Assembly (NCBI GenBank): GCA_031265345.1
Contig: JAISCU010000213.1
Location: 1 to 17,467, forward strand
Reading direction: 5' to 3'
Source of the DNA: Bifidobacteriaceae bacterium
GTDB lineage: Bacteria > Actinomycetota > Actinomycetes > Actinomycetales > WQXJ01
Length of the DNA: 17,467 nucleotides
Shown here: one piece after another, positions 1 to 6,825 of the stretch
Layout: every line of letters begins with the position of its first letter
How positions within the stretch are numbered: the stretch's first letter is position 1
The notes under the pieces: generated by a model
Database searches by the model: none
Told to the model about the DNA's origin: nothing
Seen by the model: only the letters and a program-made list of their open reading frames with translations
Position numbers and translations under genes: made by a program

Positions 1-262
1 CAGAGGGACGCGGGCCGGATCCAAGACAGCGGTCTCGATGAACAATGGCTTGGGCCCCCGCGTCCTCGCCGACCGGGTGCGCGCGACACCCCGGACTCGG
101 CGAGCAAAGGCATGGGAAACAGCGGACTCGACGAGTCCCACACCGCGAAACGACGGCCCCGACGGCTCGGACCACGCGGATCACCGGGGAACTGCGGTGC
201 CGCTTCCCGACTCCGACAGGGAGGGACGTCTACCCCGCAGTAGGATCTGGGAGACTGGCCTG
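1..262. other. Upstream region of nadE, no gene recognised
   Basis: The frame of nadE stays open back to an ATG at position 38, but the 75 residues this would add are low-complexity, Arg/Asp-rich and resemble no NadE N-terminus. I see no RNA gene, clear terminator or convincing promoter here. It is best read as the nadE upstream region, possibly including the 3' flank of a gene outside the window. Confidence 0.5.
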
Positions 263-2854
263 GTGGATCATTGCGCCATCACAGCCGGGTTCGTCCGCGT
301 CGCCGCCTGCTCGCTGCCGGTTCACCTAGCCGACCCGGCAGCCAATGCGACAGCCATAGGCGATCAAGCCAGAGCCGCCGCCGATTCGGGCGCCGCCCTG
401 GTCGTCTTCCCTGAATTGAGCGTCACCGGGTACTCGTTGGATGACCTGTTCATGCAATCGGCGCTCCTCGACGCCACCACCACCGCGCTGGCCGAGCTCG
501 CGGAACAGTCGCGCGACCTGCCCGCCGCTCTGGTCGTGGGCGCGCCCCTCCGCGTCACGCACCGCCTCTATAACTGCGCCGTCGTCATCGCGGGTGGCCG
601 CATCCTGGGCGCGGTCCCCAAGTCCTACCTCCCGAACTACCGTGAGTTCTACGAGCACCGGCAGTTCGCCTCCGGTGTGGGCTTCGAAGGCACTACCAGG
701 ATCGCCGATGCCGTCGTCCCAGTAACCACGAAGCAACTGTTCGATATTTCGTTCGGCTCGCCCGCCATTTCCTCCGCCGCGCCCCGCGCCGCCCAAGACG
801 ACCAAGACCACCGAGATCACCAAGGCGACCAAGACGACGCAAGGCGAACCGGCACTGACGCGGGAGCCGGGCTGACGGCATCGTCCATGCGACTCGGGAT
901 AGAGATCTGCGAGGACCTGTGGGTGCCCATCCCGCCGGGCGCGGAGGCGGCCCTGGCTGGTGCCGAAGTGATCGTCAACATCTCCGGCAGCCCCATCACG
1001 GTGGCGAAGGCCCGCGAGCGCCGCCGCCTCAGCGAGGTCCAGTCGGCGAAGCTGATCTGCGGATATGTCTATGCTGCCAGCGGCAAGGGCGAGTCTTCGA
1101 CGGATCTGAGTTGGGACGGGCAGACCCTGATCTTCGAGCGCGGAGAACTGCTCGCACAAGGCCCGCGCTTTGCCGATGCCGCTGTCTCGGCCCTGGCTGA
1201 CCTCGACCTCGCCCTGATCCGGCAGGACCGCCTCCGGCAGGGCACGTTCGATGACAACAGGGTGGCTTGGGCGGACCGGATCGGGCGCTTCCAGACTGTA
1301 GCTGTCCAGCTGCCAACGCCTGCGCGCCCGCCGATGCCGCCCACACAGCCCGGGACCGCGCCATCCGCCCAGCCTGACGCGGCCCCGACACAGCCTGGCG
1401 CGGCCCCTATGCGGCCCGGCGCGACGCCGCCCACGCTGGCCGGTGGCTCGCCGCCCGCACAAGCTGGTGCGCTGCCGACGCAGGTCGGCGCGCCGCTGAC
1501 AGAGCCCGGCGCGACGTCTACGCCGTCCGGCGCGACGCCTACACTGCCCGGCGCGGCGCTGCCCGCACCGCACGGGACCGCGCCATCCGCGCAGGCTGGT
1601 GCGGCATCTCCCGCACTGCCCGGTGCGGCGCTGCCCGCACAGGCGGGTGCGGCATCTCCCACACAGGCGGGCGCGGCCCCCACGCGGTCCGGCGCGATGC
1701 CGCCCACGCCGTCGCCGCCCGCGCCTCTGGCCGAGCCTTCGCGACCAACCCGCCTGATGCGGGAGATCGCCCGTTTCCCGTTCGTGCCGGACGACCGTGC
1801 CCGGCTCGACCAGGACTGCTACGAGGCTTACAACATCCAGGTCAGCGCGCTGGTGAAGCGGCTGACATCCATCGGAGAGCCGAAGGTGGTCATCGGCGTG
1901 TCGGGCGGCCTCGATTCCTCGCACGCGCTGATCGTGGCGGCCAAGGCGATGGACCAGTTGGGCCGCCCCCGCGCGGACATCCTGGCCTACACCATGCCTG
2001 GGTTCGGCACCACCCACGCCACCAAGGCGAACGCAGCGGCGCTGGCGAACGCGCTCTCGGTGAGTTTCGAGGAGCTCGACATCCGGGCGGCCGCCCGGCA
2101 AATGCTGGCCGACATCCATCACCCCTTCGCGCGGGGGCATCCTGATTACGACATCACGTTCGAGAATGTGCAGGCCGGTCTGCGCACGGACTACCTGTTC
2201 CGGATCGCGAACTATCGCGGCGGCATCGTGCTCGGCACTGGCGACTTGTCCGAACTCGCGCTCGGGTGGTGCACCTACGGCGTGGGCGACCAGATGTCGC
2301 ACTACAACGTCAACGCGGGCGTGCCGAAGACGCTGATCCAGTATCTGATCCGCTGGGTCGTGAAGACGGCCCAGTTCGATGAGCAAGTCGGTCGGACTTT
2401 GCAGGCGATTGTCGAAACGGAGATCAGCCCCGAGCTGGTGCCCCCGGGGGAGGGCGGCGATCCTCAATCGACGCAATCCGTGATCGGGCCGTACCCGTTG
2501 CAGGACTTCACGCTGTATTACACGCTCCGGTTTGGGCTCACGCCCAGCCAGGTGTTCTTTCGGCAGCGCGAGGCTTGGGAGGACCCTGGCCGGGGCCGGT
2601 GGCCGGACGGCGTGCCCGCCCAGGACCGGCGCGGCTATGGTCCCGAGGCGCTGGTCCACTGGCTGGAGGTCTTCTACCGACGCTTCTTCTGGGCCCAGTT
2701 CAAGCGTTCAGCCCTCCCGAACGGGCCGAAGGTGGTGCGTGCGGGTTCGCTGTCTCCGCGCGGCGACTGGCGTCAACCGTCCGACGCGACGGGCGAACTC
2801 TGGCGCCGCGAGATCGACGCCCTCAAGGCGCGCTTCGGCCGCCCCGAACCATGA
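263..2854 (+). CDS. nadE: Glutamine-dependent NAD+ synthetase with expanded interdomain linker
   Basis: This enzyme amidates nicotinic acid adenine dinucleotide to NAD+ using ATP and ammonia released from glutamine, in the cytosol. The GTG start at 263 follows GGGAG by 9 nt and puts GFVRVAAC at the same place as in mycobacterial NadE. Residues 1 to about 345 form the nitrilase-type glutaminase domain, with the triad E51 (FPELS), K120 (PKSYLP) and C216 (EICED). The synthetase domain starts near residue 495 and has the P-loop SGGLDS at 547-552; the C-terminus (SPRGDWRQPSD) is typical. The protein is 863 aa against about 680 for the mycobacterial enzyme. The excess is an Asp/His/Gln-rich insertion before C216 and about 145 residues of Pro/Ala/Gly-rich repeats at roughly 350-494, exactly between the domains. 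All catalytic motifs are intact, so activity is likely. Confidence 0.95.
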   Translation: MDHCAITAGFVRVAACSLPVHLADPAANATAIGDQARAAADSGAALVVFPELSVTGYSLDDLFMQSALLDATTTALAELAEQSRDLPAALVVGAPLRVTHRLYNCAVVIAGGRILGAVPKSYLPNYREFYEHRQFASGVGFEGTTRIADAVVPVTTKQLFDISFGSPAISSAAPRAAQDDQDHRDHQGDQDDARRTGTDAGAGLTASSMRLGIEICEDLWVPIPPGAEAALAGAEVIVNISGSPITVAKARERRRLSEVQSAKLICGYVYAASGKGESSTDLSWDGQTLIFERGELLAQGPRFADAAVSALADLDLALIRQDRLRQGTFDDNRVAWADRIGRFQTVAVQLPTPARPPMPPTQPGTAPSAQPDAAPTQPGAAPMRPGATPPTLAGGSPPAQAGALPTQVGAPLTEPGATSTPSGATPTLPGAALPAPHGTAPSAQAGAASPALPGAALPAQAGAASPTQAGAAPTRSGAMPPTPSPPAPLAEPSRPTRLMREIARFPFVPDDRARLDQDCYEAYNIQVSALVKRLTSIGEPKVVIGVSGGLDSSHALIVAAKAMDQLGRPRADILAYTMPGFGTTHATKANAAALANALSVSFEELDIRAAARQMLADIHHPFARGHPDYDITFENVQAGLRTDYLFRIANYRGGIVLGTGDLSELALGWCTYGVGDQMSHYNVNAGVPKTLIQYLIRWVVKTAQFDEQVGRTLQAIVETEISPELVPPGEGGDPQSTQSVIGPYPLQDFTLYYTLRFGLTPSQVFFRQREAWEDPGRGRWPDGVPAQDRRGYGPEALVHWLEVFYRRFFWAQFKRSALPNGPKVVRAGSLSPRGDWRQPSDATGELWRREIDALKARFGRPEP
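1310..1746 (+). repeat. Pro/Ala/Gly-rich minisatellite inside nadE
   Basis: About 14 imperfect units of 7-8 codons, each ending in a GA(A/T/L/P) step preceded by PG, AG, VG or SG, encode an apparently disordered stretch of about 145 residues. The repeat stays in frame throughout. It coincides with the linker between the glutaminase and synthetase domains, the one place where length change should be least harmful to either fold. Confidence 0.85.
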
Positions 2855-2858
2855 GATT

Positions 2859-2875
2859 GGGGACATAGTCGTGCT
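2859..2875 (+). repeat. Possible degenerate end of a GGGGAC-type repeat element
   Basis: GGGGAC is followed 4 nt later by TCGTGCT just after the nadE stop codon. The same combination, with a longer gap, opens the folded element after trpEG at 5783. No matching inverted end is visible nearby, so this may be a decayed half-copy or chance. Confidence 0.25.
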
Positions 2876-2957
2876 GCCACTGTTCAGGGTGGCGCGGTGA
2901 TTCTTGCGCGGCTGAGTGACCGCCTTCCATCGACGGCCCCGGACCGGCACCGAAGCG

Positions 2958-3172
2958 GTCGCCGCGCCGAGCGCCCCCATCTGCGTCCTGAAGCTCGCCG
3001 GCTGCCCCCAATTGCACCCTGAAGTACGTCGTGCCCGCTTTTGCGCTGCCGACAGCGTCGAGTGCCCGCGATTGCACGCCGGAGTTCCTCGAGTGCCCGC
3101 TTTTGCACCCCAGACCGCGTCGAGTGCCCGCGATTGCACCATGAAACTCGTCGAGTGCCCGCTTTTGCATGG
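2958..3172. repeat. Array A: seven tandem units with 31-nt period
   Basis: Seven units are centred on TGCCCGC-xxTTGCA-type cores starting at 2972, 3003, 3032, 3063, 3094, 3125 and 3156. Spacings are 31, 29, 31, 31, 31 and 31 nt; the short one reflects loss of two bases. The best units (3058-3170) contain TCGAGTGCCCGC followed alternately by GATTGCA and TTTTGCA, so there is also a 62-nt double period. The first two units are degenerate. A period of 31 is not a multiple of 3 and no frame is conserved across units, so the array is not coding. I do not recognise the family. Confidence 0.85.
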
Positions 3173-3223
3173 GAGGGTTTGGCGTTCCCGCAGGTCAACG
3201 TCTCGGAGCCGTCCGGGTGAGGG

Positions 3224-3316
3224 TGTAAAACGAGGCACTCGATCCCGAATCGGGTGCATTTGTGGGCACTCGATGCAAACGAGCGCGCAAAAGCAGGCAC
3301 TCGACGCACCAAGACG
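3224..3316. repeat. Array B: three 31-nt units in inverted orientation
   Basis: Three units start at 3224, 3255 and 3286, again exactly 31 nt apart, but in the opposite orientation to array A. Each contains GGCACTCGA (3234, 3265, 3296) preceded by a TGCAAAAGC-like stretch, the reverse complement of the array A core. Arrays A and B therefore converge on about 50 nt of non-repeat sequence and could pair as a long imperfect stem in RNA or as a cruciform. Confidence 0.8.
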
Positions 3317-3445
3317 GCGGCGCCGCCCGAACGGGCTGCCCCACCGGCCGCCGTACCTTGAATCGTTAGGTCGTGTTGACGCCGGGTCTCTGGCTGGGTC
3401 GTGCCGTCAGCCCAGTTCCGAAGCTATCCCTGGAGCGAGCCCGCG

Positions 3446-3475
3446 TTGCGCCCGCCTGCCGATTGATGGCATATT
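3446..3475 (+). promoter_or_regulatory. Candidate promoter for the trp leader
   Basis: TTGCGC (3446-3451) and CATATT (3470-3475) are separated by 18 nt and resemble -35 and -10 boxes. Transcription would start at about 3482-3483, right on the GTG of the leader peptide, implying a leaderless leader-peptide mRNA. Neither box is a strong match, so this is an inference from position. Confidence 0.35.
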
Positions 3476-3482
3476 GGATGGC

Positions 3483-3524
3483 GTGCTGAACATCGACCGC
3501 CGTGAGTGGTGGCCCGCCGTCTAG
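3483..3524 (+). CDS. trpL: Tryptophan leader peptide
   Basis: A 13-codon frame from GTG 3483 to TAG 3524 encodes MLNIDRREWWPAV, with two adjacent Trp codons at 3507-3512. Trp is the rarest amino acid, and a tandem pair in a tiny frame just upstream of a chorismate-using gene is the hallmark of a transcription-attenuation leader. No clear ribosome binding site precedes it, which fits leaderless translation. The Trp codons sit immediately before the first hairpin arm of the attenuator. Confidence 0.85.
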   Translation: MLNIDRREWWPAV

Positions 3525-3592
3525 GCGGGTGATGTCGGCGAACACCATGATGTAAGCGAACACTCAGACCGCCTGGGCCCAGGCGGTCTTTG
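3513..3592 (+). promoter_or_regulatory. Tryptophan attenuator with terminator and antiterminator
   Basis: Arm 1 CCCGCC (3513-3518) pairs with GGCGGG (3524-3529), forming a hairpin directly after the Trp codons. The terminator is a perfect 24-nt palindrome at 3566-3589 (12-bp stem) followed by TTTG. The word AGGCGG occurs both at 3523-3528 and in the descending terminator arm at 3581-3586, so the two copies compete for CCGCCT (3569-3574). A ribosome stalled on the Trp codons would cover arm 1, free AGGCGG at 3523 to bind CCGCCT, and prevent the terminator. With ample Trp-tRNA the terminator forms. Confidence 0.85.
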
Positions 3593-3632
3593 TATTGGAC
3601 CCCTCGGCCCAGGCTCGACGGCTGGAGGAACC

Positions 3633-5774
3633 ATGAACGCCCACACGAACACCGAGTCCGCGCCCGCGGTTGCATCGCATGCAACACGCCCCGCATCGAC
3701 CGCGCCCGCCTCAGCGGCCTCCATGGCATCCTTCCTTCCGCCTGCCGATCAACCGTTCGCCCTGATCAGGCGCGGCGGCTCGGCCGTGGTCGAGGTCCTG
3801 ACCGGACCAGTGAAGGACGTGGACAAGACCGGTGATATTCCGCTGGAGGACAAGCCGGTGCTGGCGGTGGTGCCGTTCCGGCAGATCGCCGAGCGCGGCT
3901 TCGACGTGGTCGACGACCAAGCGCCGCTGCGCTGCCTGATAGTGGAGCAGCGCAGTCGGATCGCGGTGAAAGACCTGATCGAGTCCCTGCCCGCAGGACC
4001 GCCGCCGTTCACGGCGGAGGGCTTCGACATTTCCGATTCCGATTACTCCGACCAGGTCAAACAGGTCATGAGCGAAGAGATCGGGCGCGGCGAGGGCGCC
4101 AATTTCGTGCTCCACCGCTCGTTCAGGGGCCGAGTCGACGCCGACCCCCGCGAGGCGGTGCTGGCCTGGATGGCCGCCCTTCTGCGCGCGGAGCAGGGCG
4201 CCTACTGGACTTACGCCGTGTTCACGGACGGCCTGGCTTTCGCGGGCGCGAGTCCCGAGCGCCATGTGACCGTCAAGTCGGACCTCGTGACGATGAACCC
4301 GATCTCCGGCACCTACCGCCATCCGCCCGAAGGCCCCACGGTCCCCGGAATGCTCGCGTTCTTGACCGACACCAAAGAAGTCGATGAACTTTTCATGGTG
4401 GTGGACGAGGAGCTCAAGTTGATGTGCGCGGCCTGCCCCAGCGGCGGCCGCATGATCGGGCCGTACCTGAAGCCGATGAGCAAGGTCACGCACACTGAGT
4501 ACCTGTTGGAGGGGCTCACCGCGGCCGATCCCCGCGAGGTCTTGCGCCAGACCATGTTCGCCCCCACCGTCACCGGTTCTCCCATGCAGAACGCTTGTGC
4601 TGTGATCGCTCGGCGGGAGAAGCGGCCGCGCGGCTACTACGCCGGGGTCCTGGCCCTGTTCGAGCCCAGCCCGGCCGGCGTGTGGGACCTCGACGCTCCG
4701 ATCCTCATCCGCACCGCCTATGTCGACGGCGCCGGCCGGGTCGCGGTCCCCGCCGGCGCCACGCTGGTCCGCCACTCCGATCCGGCGAGCGAGGTGGCCG
4801 AGACCCGCACCAAGGCTGCCGGAGTGCTGACCGCGATTGGCGCCCTGCCAGACGCCCAGCCGGGTTCCTCCCCGAACCCCCACTCGCACGATGCCGCCGG
4901 GCCGCCTCCCGCTCACCCGTCGGGTCCCGGCTCCCCGCCGCCCCCAGCCCGATCGAAGGTCCCCACCGCGGTCACCGCCCCGGCCGCGATTCCCACCGCC
5001 TCCCCGCGCCAGTTCGTTCCCCCGAACGGCCCGGATCGGCGGCAGTTTCCCGCCGTCAACGCCGGGCCTGTCGAGTCCGTTCCGATTGCCGCAGTGGCGG
5101 AAGACCCCCAGGTCAGGGCCACGTTGCTGTACCGCAACGAGCGGCTGGCCCAATTCTGGCTGCGCCCGCAGGCATCTGGCGCGAGCCCGTTGGCGGGCCT
5201 CGAGACGGTCGTCATCGACGCTGCGGACAACTTCTCGCAAATGCTGGCCCACTTGCTGAGACGTCTGGGCTCTTCCGTGAGGGTGGAGTCCTGGCGGACG
5301 TACCGGCCGGGGCCGGAGGGCTTGGTGGTGCCGGGCCCCGGCCCAGGCGACCCGATTGGGGACGAGCCACGAATCGCGAAGCTGCGCCACGTCATCGGGC
5401 AATGCCTGGAGGAGGGTAGGCCGTTCCTGGCCGTGTGCCTGTCCCACCAGATCCTGGCCCACCATCTGGGGCTCGACTTGCGCCAATTGGCTCGGCCGCA
5501 TCAGGGCGAGCAGCTGACGGACGATCTGTTCGGCATGTCCGCCACGCTCGGCTACTACAACACTTTCACTGCTGTCGCCCCGTTGGAAGCCCTGCCCAAC
5601 CTCGAAGTGGTGCGCAGGCGGGGAGCTGATGAGGTGATAGCCCTGCGCGGCCCCAATTTCGTCTCCCTCCAGGGCCACCCCGAATCGGCCCTCTCCCCGG
5701 ACGGCCTGTCCCTTCTGTCCGCCGTCCTGCCCGCACTCCTCTCCGGCGCCACCCCCTTCCCCCCCCAACGCTGA
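3633..5774 (+). CDS. trpEG: Fused anthranilate synthase TrpE-TrpG, PhzE-like
   Basis: The 713-aa protein joins a chorismate-binding subunit (about residues 30-400) to a class I glutamine amidotransferase (about 524-713) through a Pro-rich linker (about 403-485). The product is expected to be anthranilate, the first step of tryptophan synthesis, from chorismate and glutamine. Motifs are NPISGTY at 222-228, GPGPGDP in the oxyanion region, nucleophile C602 in CLSHQ, and H682/E684 in GHPES. CLSHQ and YNTF are more reminiscent of PhzE (aminodeoxyisochorismate synthase of phenazine pathways) than of classical TrpG (CLGHQ). The attenuator upstream argues for a tryptophan role. The start is ATG 3633 after GGAGGA with short spacing; the first 30 residues are low-complexity. 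No other trp or phz gene is in the window. Confidence 0.88.
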   Translation: MNAHTNTESAPAVASHATRPASTAPASAASMASFLPPADQPFALIRRGGSAVVEVLTGPVKDVDKTGDIPLEDKPVLAVVPFRQIAERGFDVVDDQAPLRCLIVEQRSRIAVKDLIESLPAGPPPFTAEGFDISDSDYSDQVKQVMSEEIGRGEGANFVLHRSFRGRVDADPREAVLAWMAALLRAEQGAYWTYAVFTDGLAFAGASPERHVTVKSDLVTMNPISGTYRHPPEGPTVPGMLAFLTDTKEVDELFMVVDEELKLMCAACPSGGRMIGPYLKPMSKVTHTEYLLEGLTAADPREVLRQTMFAPTVTGSPMQNACAVIARREKRPRGYYAGVLALFEPSPAGVWDLDAPILIRTAYVDGAGRVAVPAGATLVRHSDPASEVAETRTKAAGVLTAIGALPDAQPGSSPNPHSHDAAGPPPAHPSGPGSPPPPARSKVPTAVTAPAAIPTASPRQFVPPNGPDRRQFPAVNAGPVESVPIAAVAEDPQVRATLLYRNERLAQFWLRPQASGASPLAGLETVVIDAADNFSQMLAHLLRRLGSSVRVESWRTYRPGPEGLVVPGPGPGDPIGDEPRIAKLRHVIGQCLEEGRPFLAVCLSHQILAHHLGLDLRQLARPHQGEQLTDDLFGMSATLGYYNTFTAVAPLEALPNLEVVRRRGADEVIALRGPNFVSLQGHPESALSPDGLSLLSAVLPALLSGATPFPPQR

Positions 5775-5782
5775 CCCCAGAC

Positions 5783-5867
5783 GGGGACGGTACCTTTTCG
5801 TGCTCACCGCACGGTTTTCCACAGGCAGACCCGCAGGTCAGCCCCTGTGGATAACGGGTCCGTCCCC
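5783..5867. repeat. Highly folded 85-nt element with inverted ends (REP/MITE-like or structured RNA)
   Basis: The ends GGGGACGG (5783-5790) and CCGTCCCC (5860-5867) are perfect inverted repeats. Inside are a hairpin CGTGC/GCACG (5799-5803 with 5809-5813) and a longer stem (5815-5825 with 5844-5854, one mismatch in 11). The longer stem is capped by GACC-CGCA-GGTC (5828-5839). This makes a three-way junction. It begins 9 nt after the trpEG stop and may act as terminator, REP-type repeat or RNA. There is no run of T after it. Confidence 0.6.
5815..5854. other. Inverted pair of DnaA-box-like words
   Basis: TGTGGATAA at 5846-5854 is the exact complement of the consensus DnaA box TTATCCACA. TTTTCCACA at 5815-5823 differs from it by one base in the opposite orientation. 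They form the inner stem of the folded element. Whether DnaA binds is unknown, and pairing of the stem alone would explain the symmetry. Confidence 0.35.
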
Positions 5868-5980
5868 ATTCCATGCTCAAACGCCCGCCAGATGTCTATG
5901 GTCGCATGGGCACAACCGCCGCGTCGGGGGTAAAATCCCCCAGGCAGGCCCCGCCGCGACCGAGAACGGAGCACCATCGA

Positions 5981-6385
5981 ATGCAATGGGACGACCTGAT
6001 TGTCCAGGCGTCCGCCGCCACCGTCCACGCCTATGCCCCGTACTCGGGATACGTGGTCGGAGCCGCCGCGCTGGTCGCGGACGGACGCGTGGTGAGCGGC
6101 TGCAACGTCGAGAACGCCTCCTACGGCCTGACCTTGTGCGCGGAGTGTTCGCTGGTCAGCGAACTGCACATGACCGGCGGGGGACGCCCGGCCCAGGTCG
6201 TCTGCGTGGAGGGCTCGGGCAACGTCATCACACCCTGTGGACGATGCCGCCAACTCCTCTGGGAGCACGGCGGCGCGGCTTTGCGTGTGCTCACCCCCGA
6301 CGGCGAGCGCACTCTCGGCGAGCTGCTGCCGCAAGCCTGGGCGCCGCCCGTCAAAGACACGGTTCCCGAATCCCGGCCGATCTGA
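5981..6385 (+). CDS. cdd: Cytidine deaminase
   Basis: This is a zinc enzyme converting cytidine or deoxycytidine to uridine or deoxyuridine in pyrimidine salvage. The 134-aa length fits the small homotetrameric class. Zinc ligands C53, C86 and C89 and catalytic E55 lie in LCAEC and PCGRCRQ, at the same numbering as the Bacillus enzyme; NVENASYG (42-49) is the nucleoside-binding segment. The start ATG 5981 follows GGAG (5968-5971) by 9 nt. An earlier in-frame ATG at 5873 would add 36 residues of no family resemblance overlapping the folded element, so I reject it. A mutase of the phosphopentomutase-related family lies downstream, as in actinobacterial nucleoside-salvage clusters. Confidence 0.95.
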   Translation: MQWDDLIVQASAATVHAYAPYSGYVVGAAALVADGRVVSGCNVENASYGLTLCAECSLVSELHMTGGGRPAQVVCVEGSGNVITPCGRCRQLLWEHGGAALRVLTPDGERTLGELLPQAWAPPVKDTVPESRPI

Positions 6386-6409
6386 AGTCCCGTGGTCCAA
6401 ACCGCCCAC

Positions 6410-6460
6410 AAAGACAAAAGCCGTGACTCTCGGCGCCGAGAGTCACGGAATTCGTCTTTT
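6410..6460 (+). terminator. Long hairpin after cdd, possible terminator
   Basis: Positions 6421-6448 are a perfect 28-nt palindrome (14-bp arms beginning CCGTGACTCTCGG). Outside it AAAGAC (6410-6415) pairs with GTCTTT (6454-6459), and the structure ends in TTTT. It starts 25 nt after the cdd stop, so it could terminate cdd. It is also the head-to-head junction of two array C units, and the symmetry may simply come from that. Confidence 0.5.
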
Positions 6461-6645
6461 CTGGAGCGCCGACTGAATCGAGTGCCAGGGAATTTGTCTT
6501 TTCGCGAGCGAGACCATTTCGGCGCGGCTCGCTGGCCTGCGGTTTCATGTTTCGTCGCGCAGGGTGTCGTCAGCCAAAAGACAAATTCCCTGGATGTCGA
6601 TTTCGGAGGGTTCGGCAGAAAGACAAATTCCGTGGGTGTCGCGAC
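6410..6645. repeat. Array C: five units with 42-nt spacing, partly inverted
   Basis: Five units contain AAAGACAAATTCC-like cores. Two point left (GTCTTTT at 6454 and 6496, exactly 42 nt apart) and two point right (AAAGAC at 6577 and 6619, again 42 nt apart). A further right-pointing unit at 6410 is fused head-to-head with the first left-pointing one through a perfect palindrome. The unit ending at 6502 also contains TCGAGTGCC (6478-6486), the core word of arrays A and B. I see no gene in 6386-6825. Confidence 0.75.
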
Positions 6646-6825
6646 CGAAAACCACGATTGCCGAGCACAACTCCAGGTTCTGGTCGATATGGCGCGGCGA
6701 CGACCGGTAACGTGGGCACTGATGGAAGACGAAGGAGAGCCGAATCCGCGAGTGCGGGTAGCGCCGCCCGCGCCGGAACCGCCAAGAACACCAGGTGCGC
6801 CAGGAAGCCCAGGAAGCCCAGGAAC

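Noticed and set aside
38..262. N-terminal extension of NadE from ATG 38
   Set aside because: No family similarity; GTG 263 has a good ribosome binding site and matches the mycobacterial N-terminus.
326..2659. Long open frame on the minus strand through nadE
   Set aside because: It is Arg/Gly-rich with no family resemblance and mirrors the codon bias of nadE. The same applies to the minus-strand frames opposite trpEG (3711-5822), cdd/mutase, eno and 10855-12201.
2958..3316. CRISPR array
   Set aside because: Units are 31 nt from start to start with only about 11 variable nt between cores, cores are imperfect and orientation flips; no cas gene is present.
2916..3524. 202-aa protein across the 31-nt array
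   Set aside because: The period is not a multiple of three and the peptide is repeat translation; only its last 13 codons are real, as the Trp leader.
5815..5854. Replication origin
   Set aside because: Only two DnaA-like words, no AT-rich region and no dnaA, dnaN or rep gene; the symmetry is explained by the hairpin.
6547..6825. N-terminal extension of the mutase through array C
   Set aside because: The frame translates repeat units and Arg/Gly-rich sequence without family similarity; ATG 6826 with GGAAG upstream is better.
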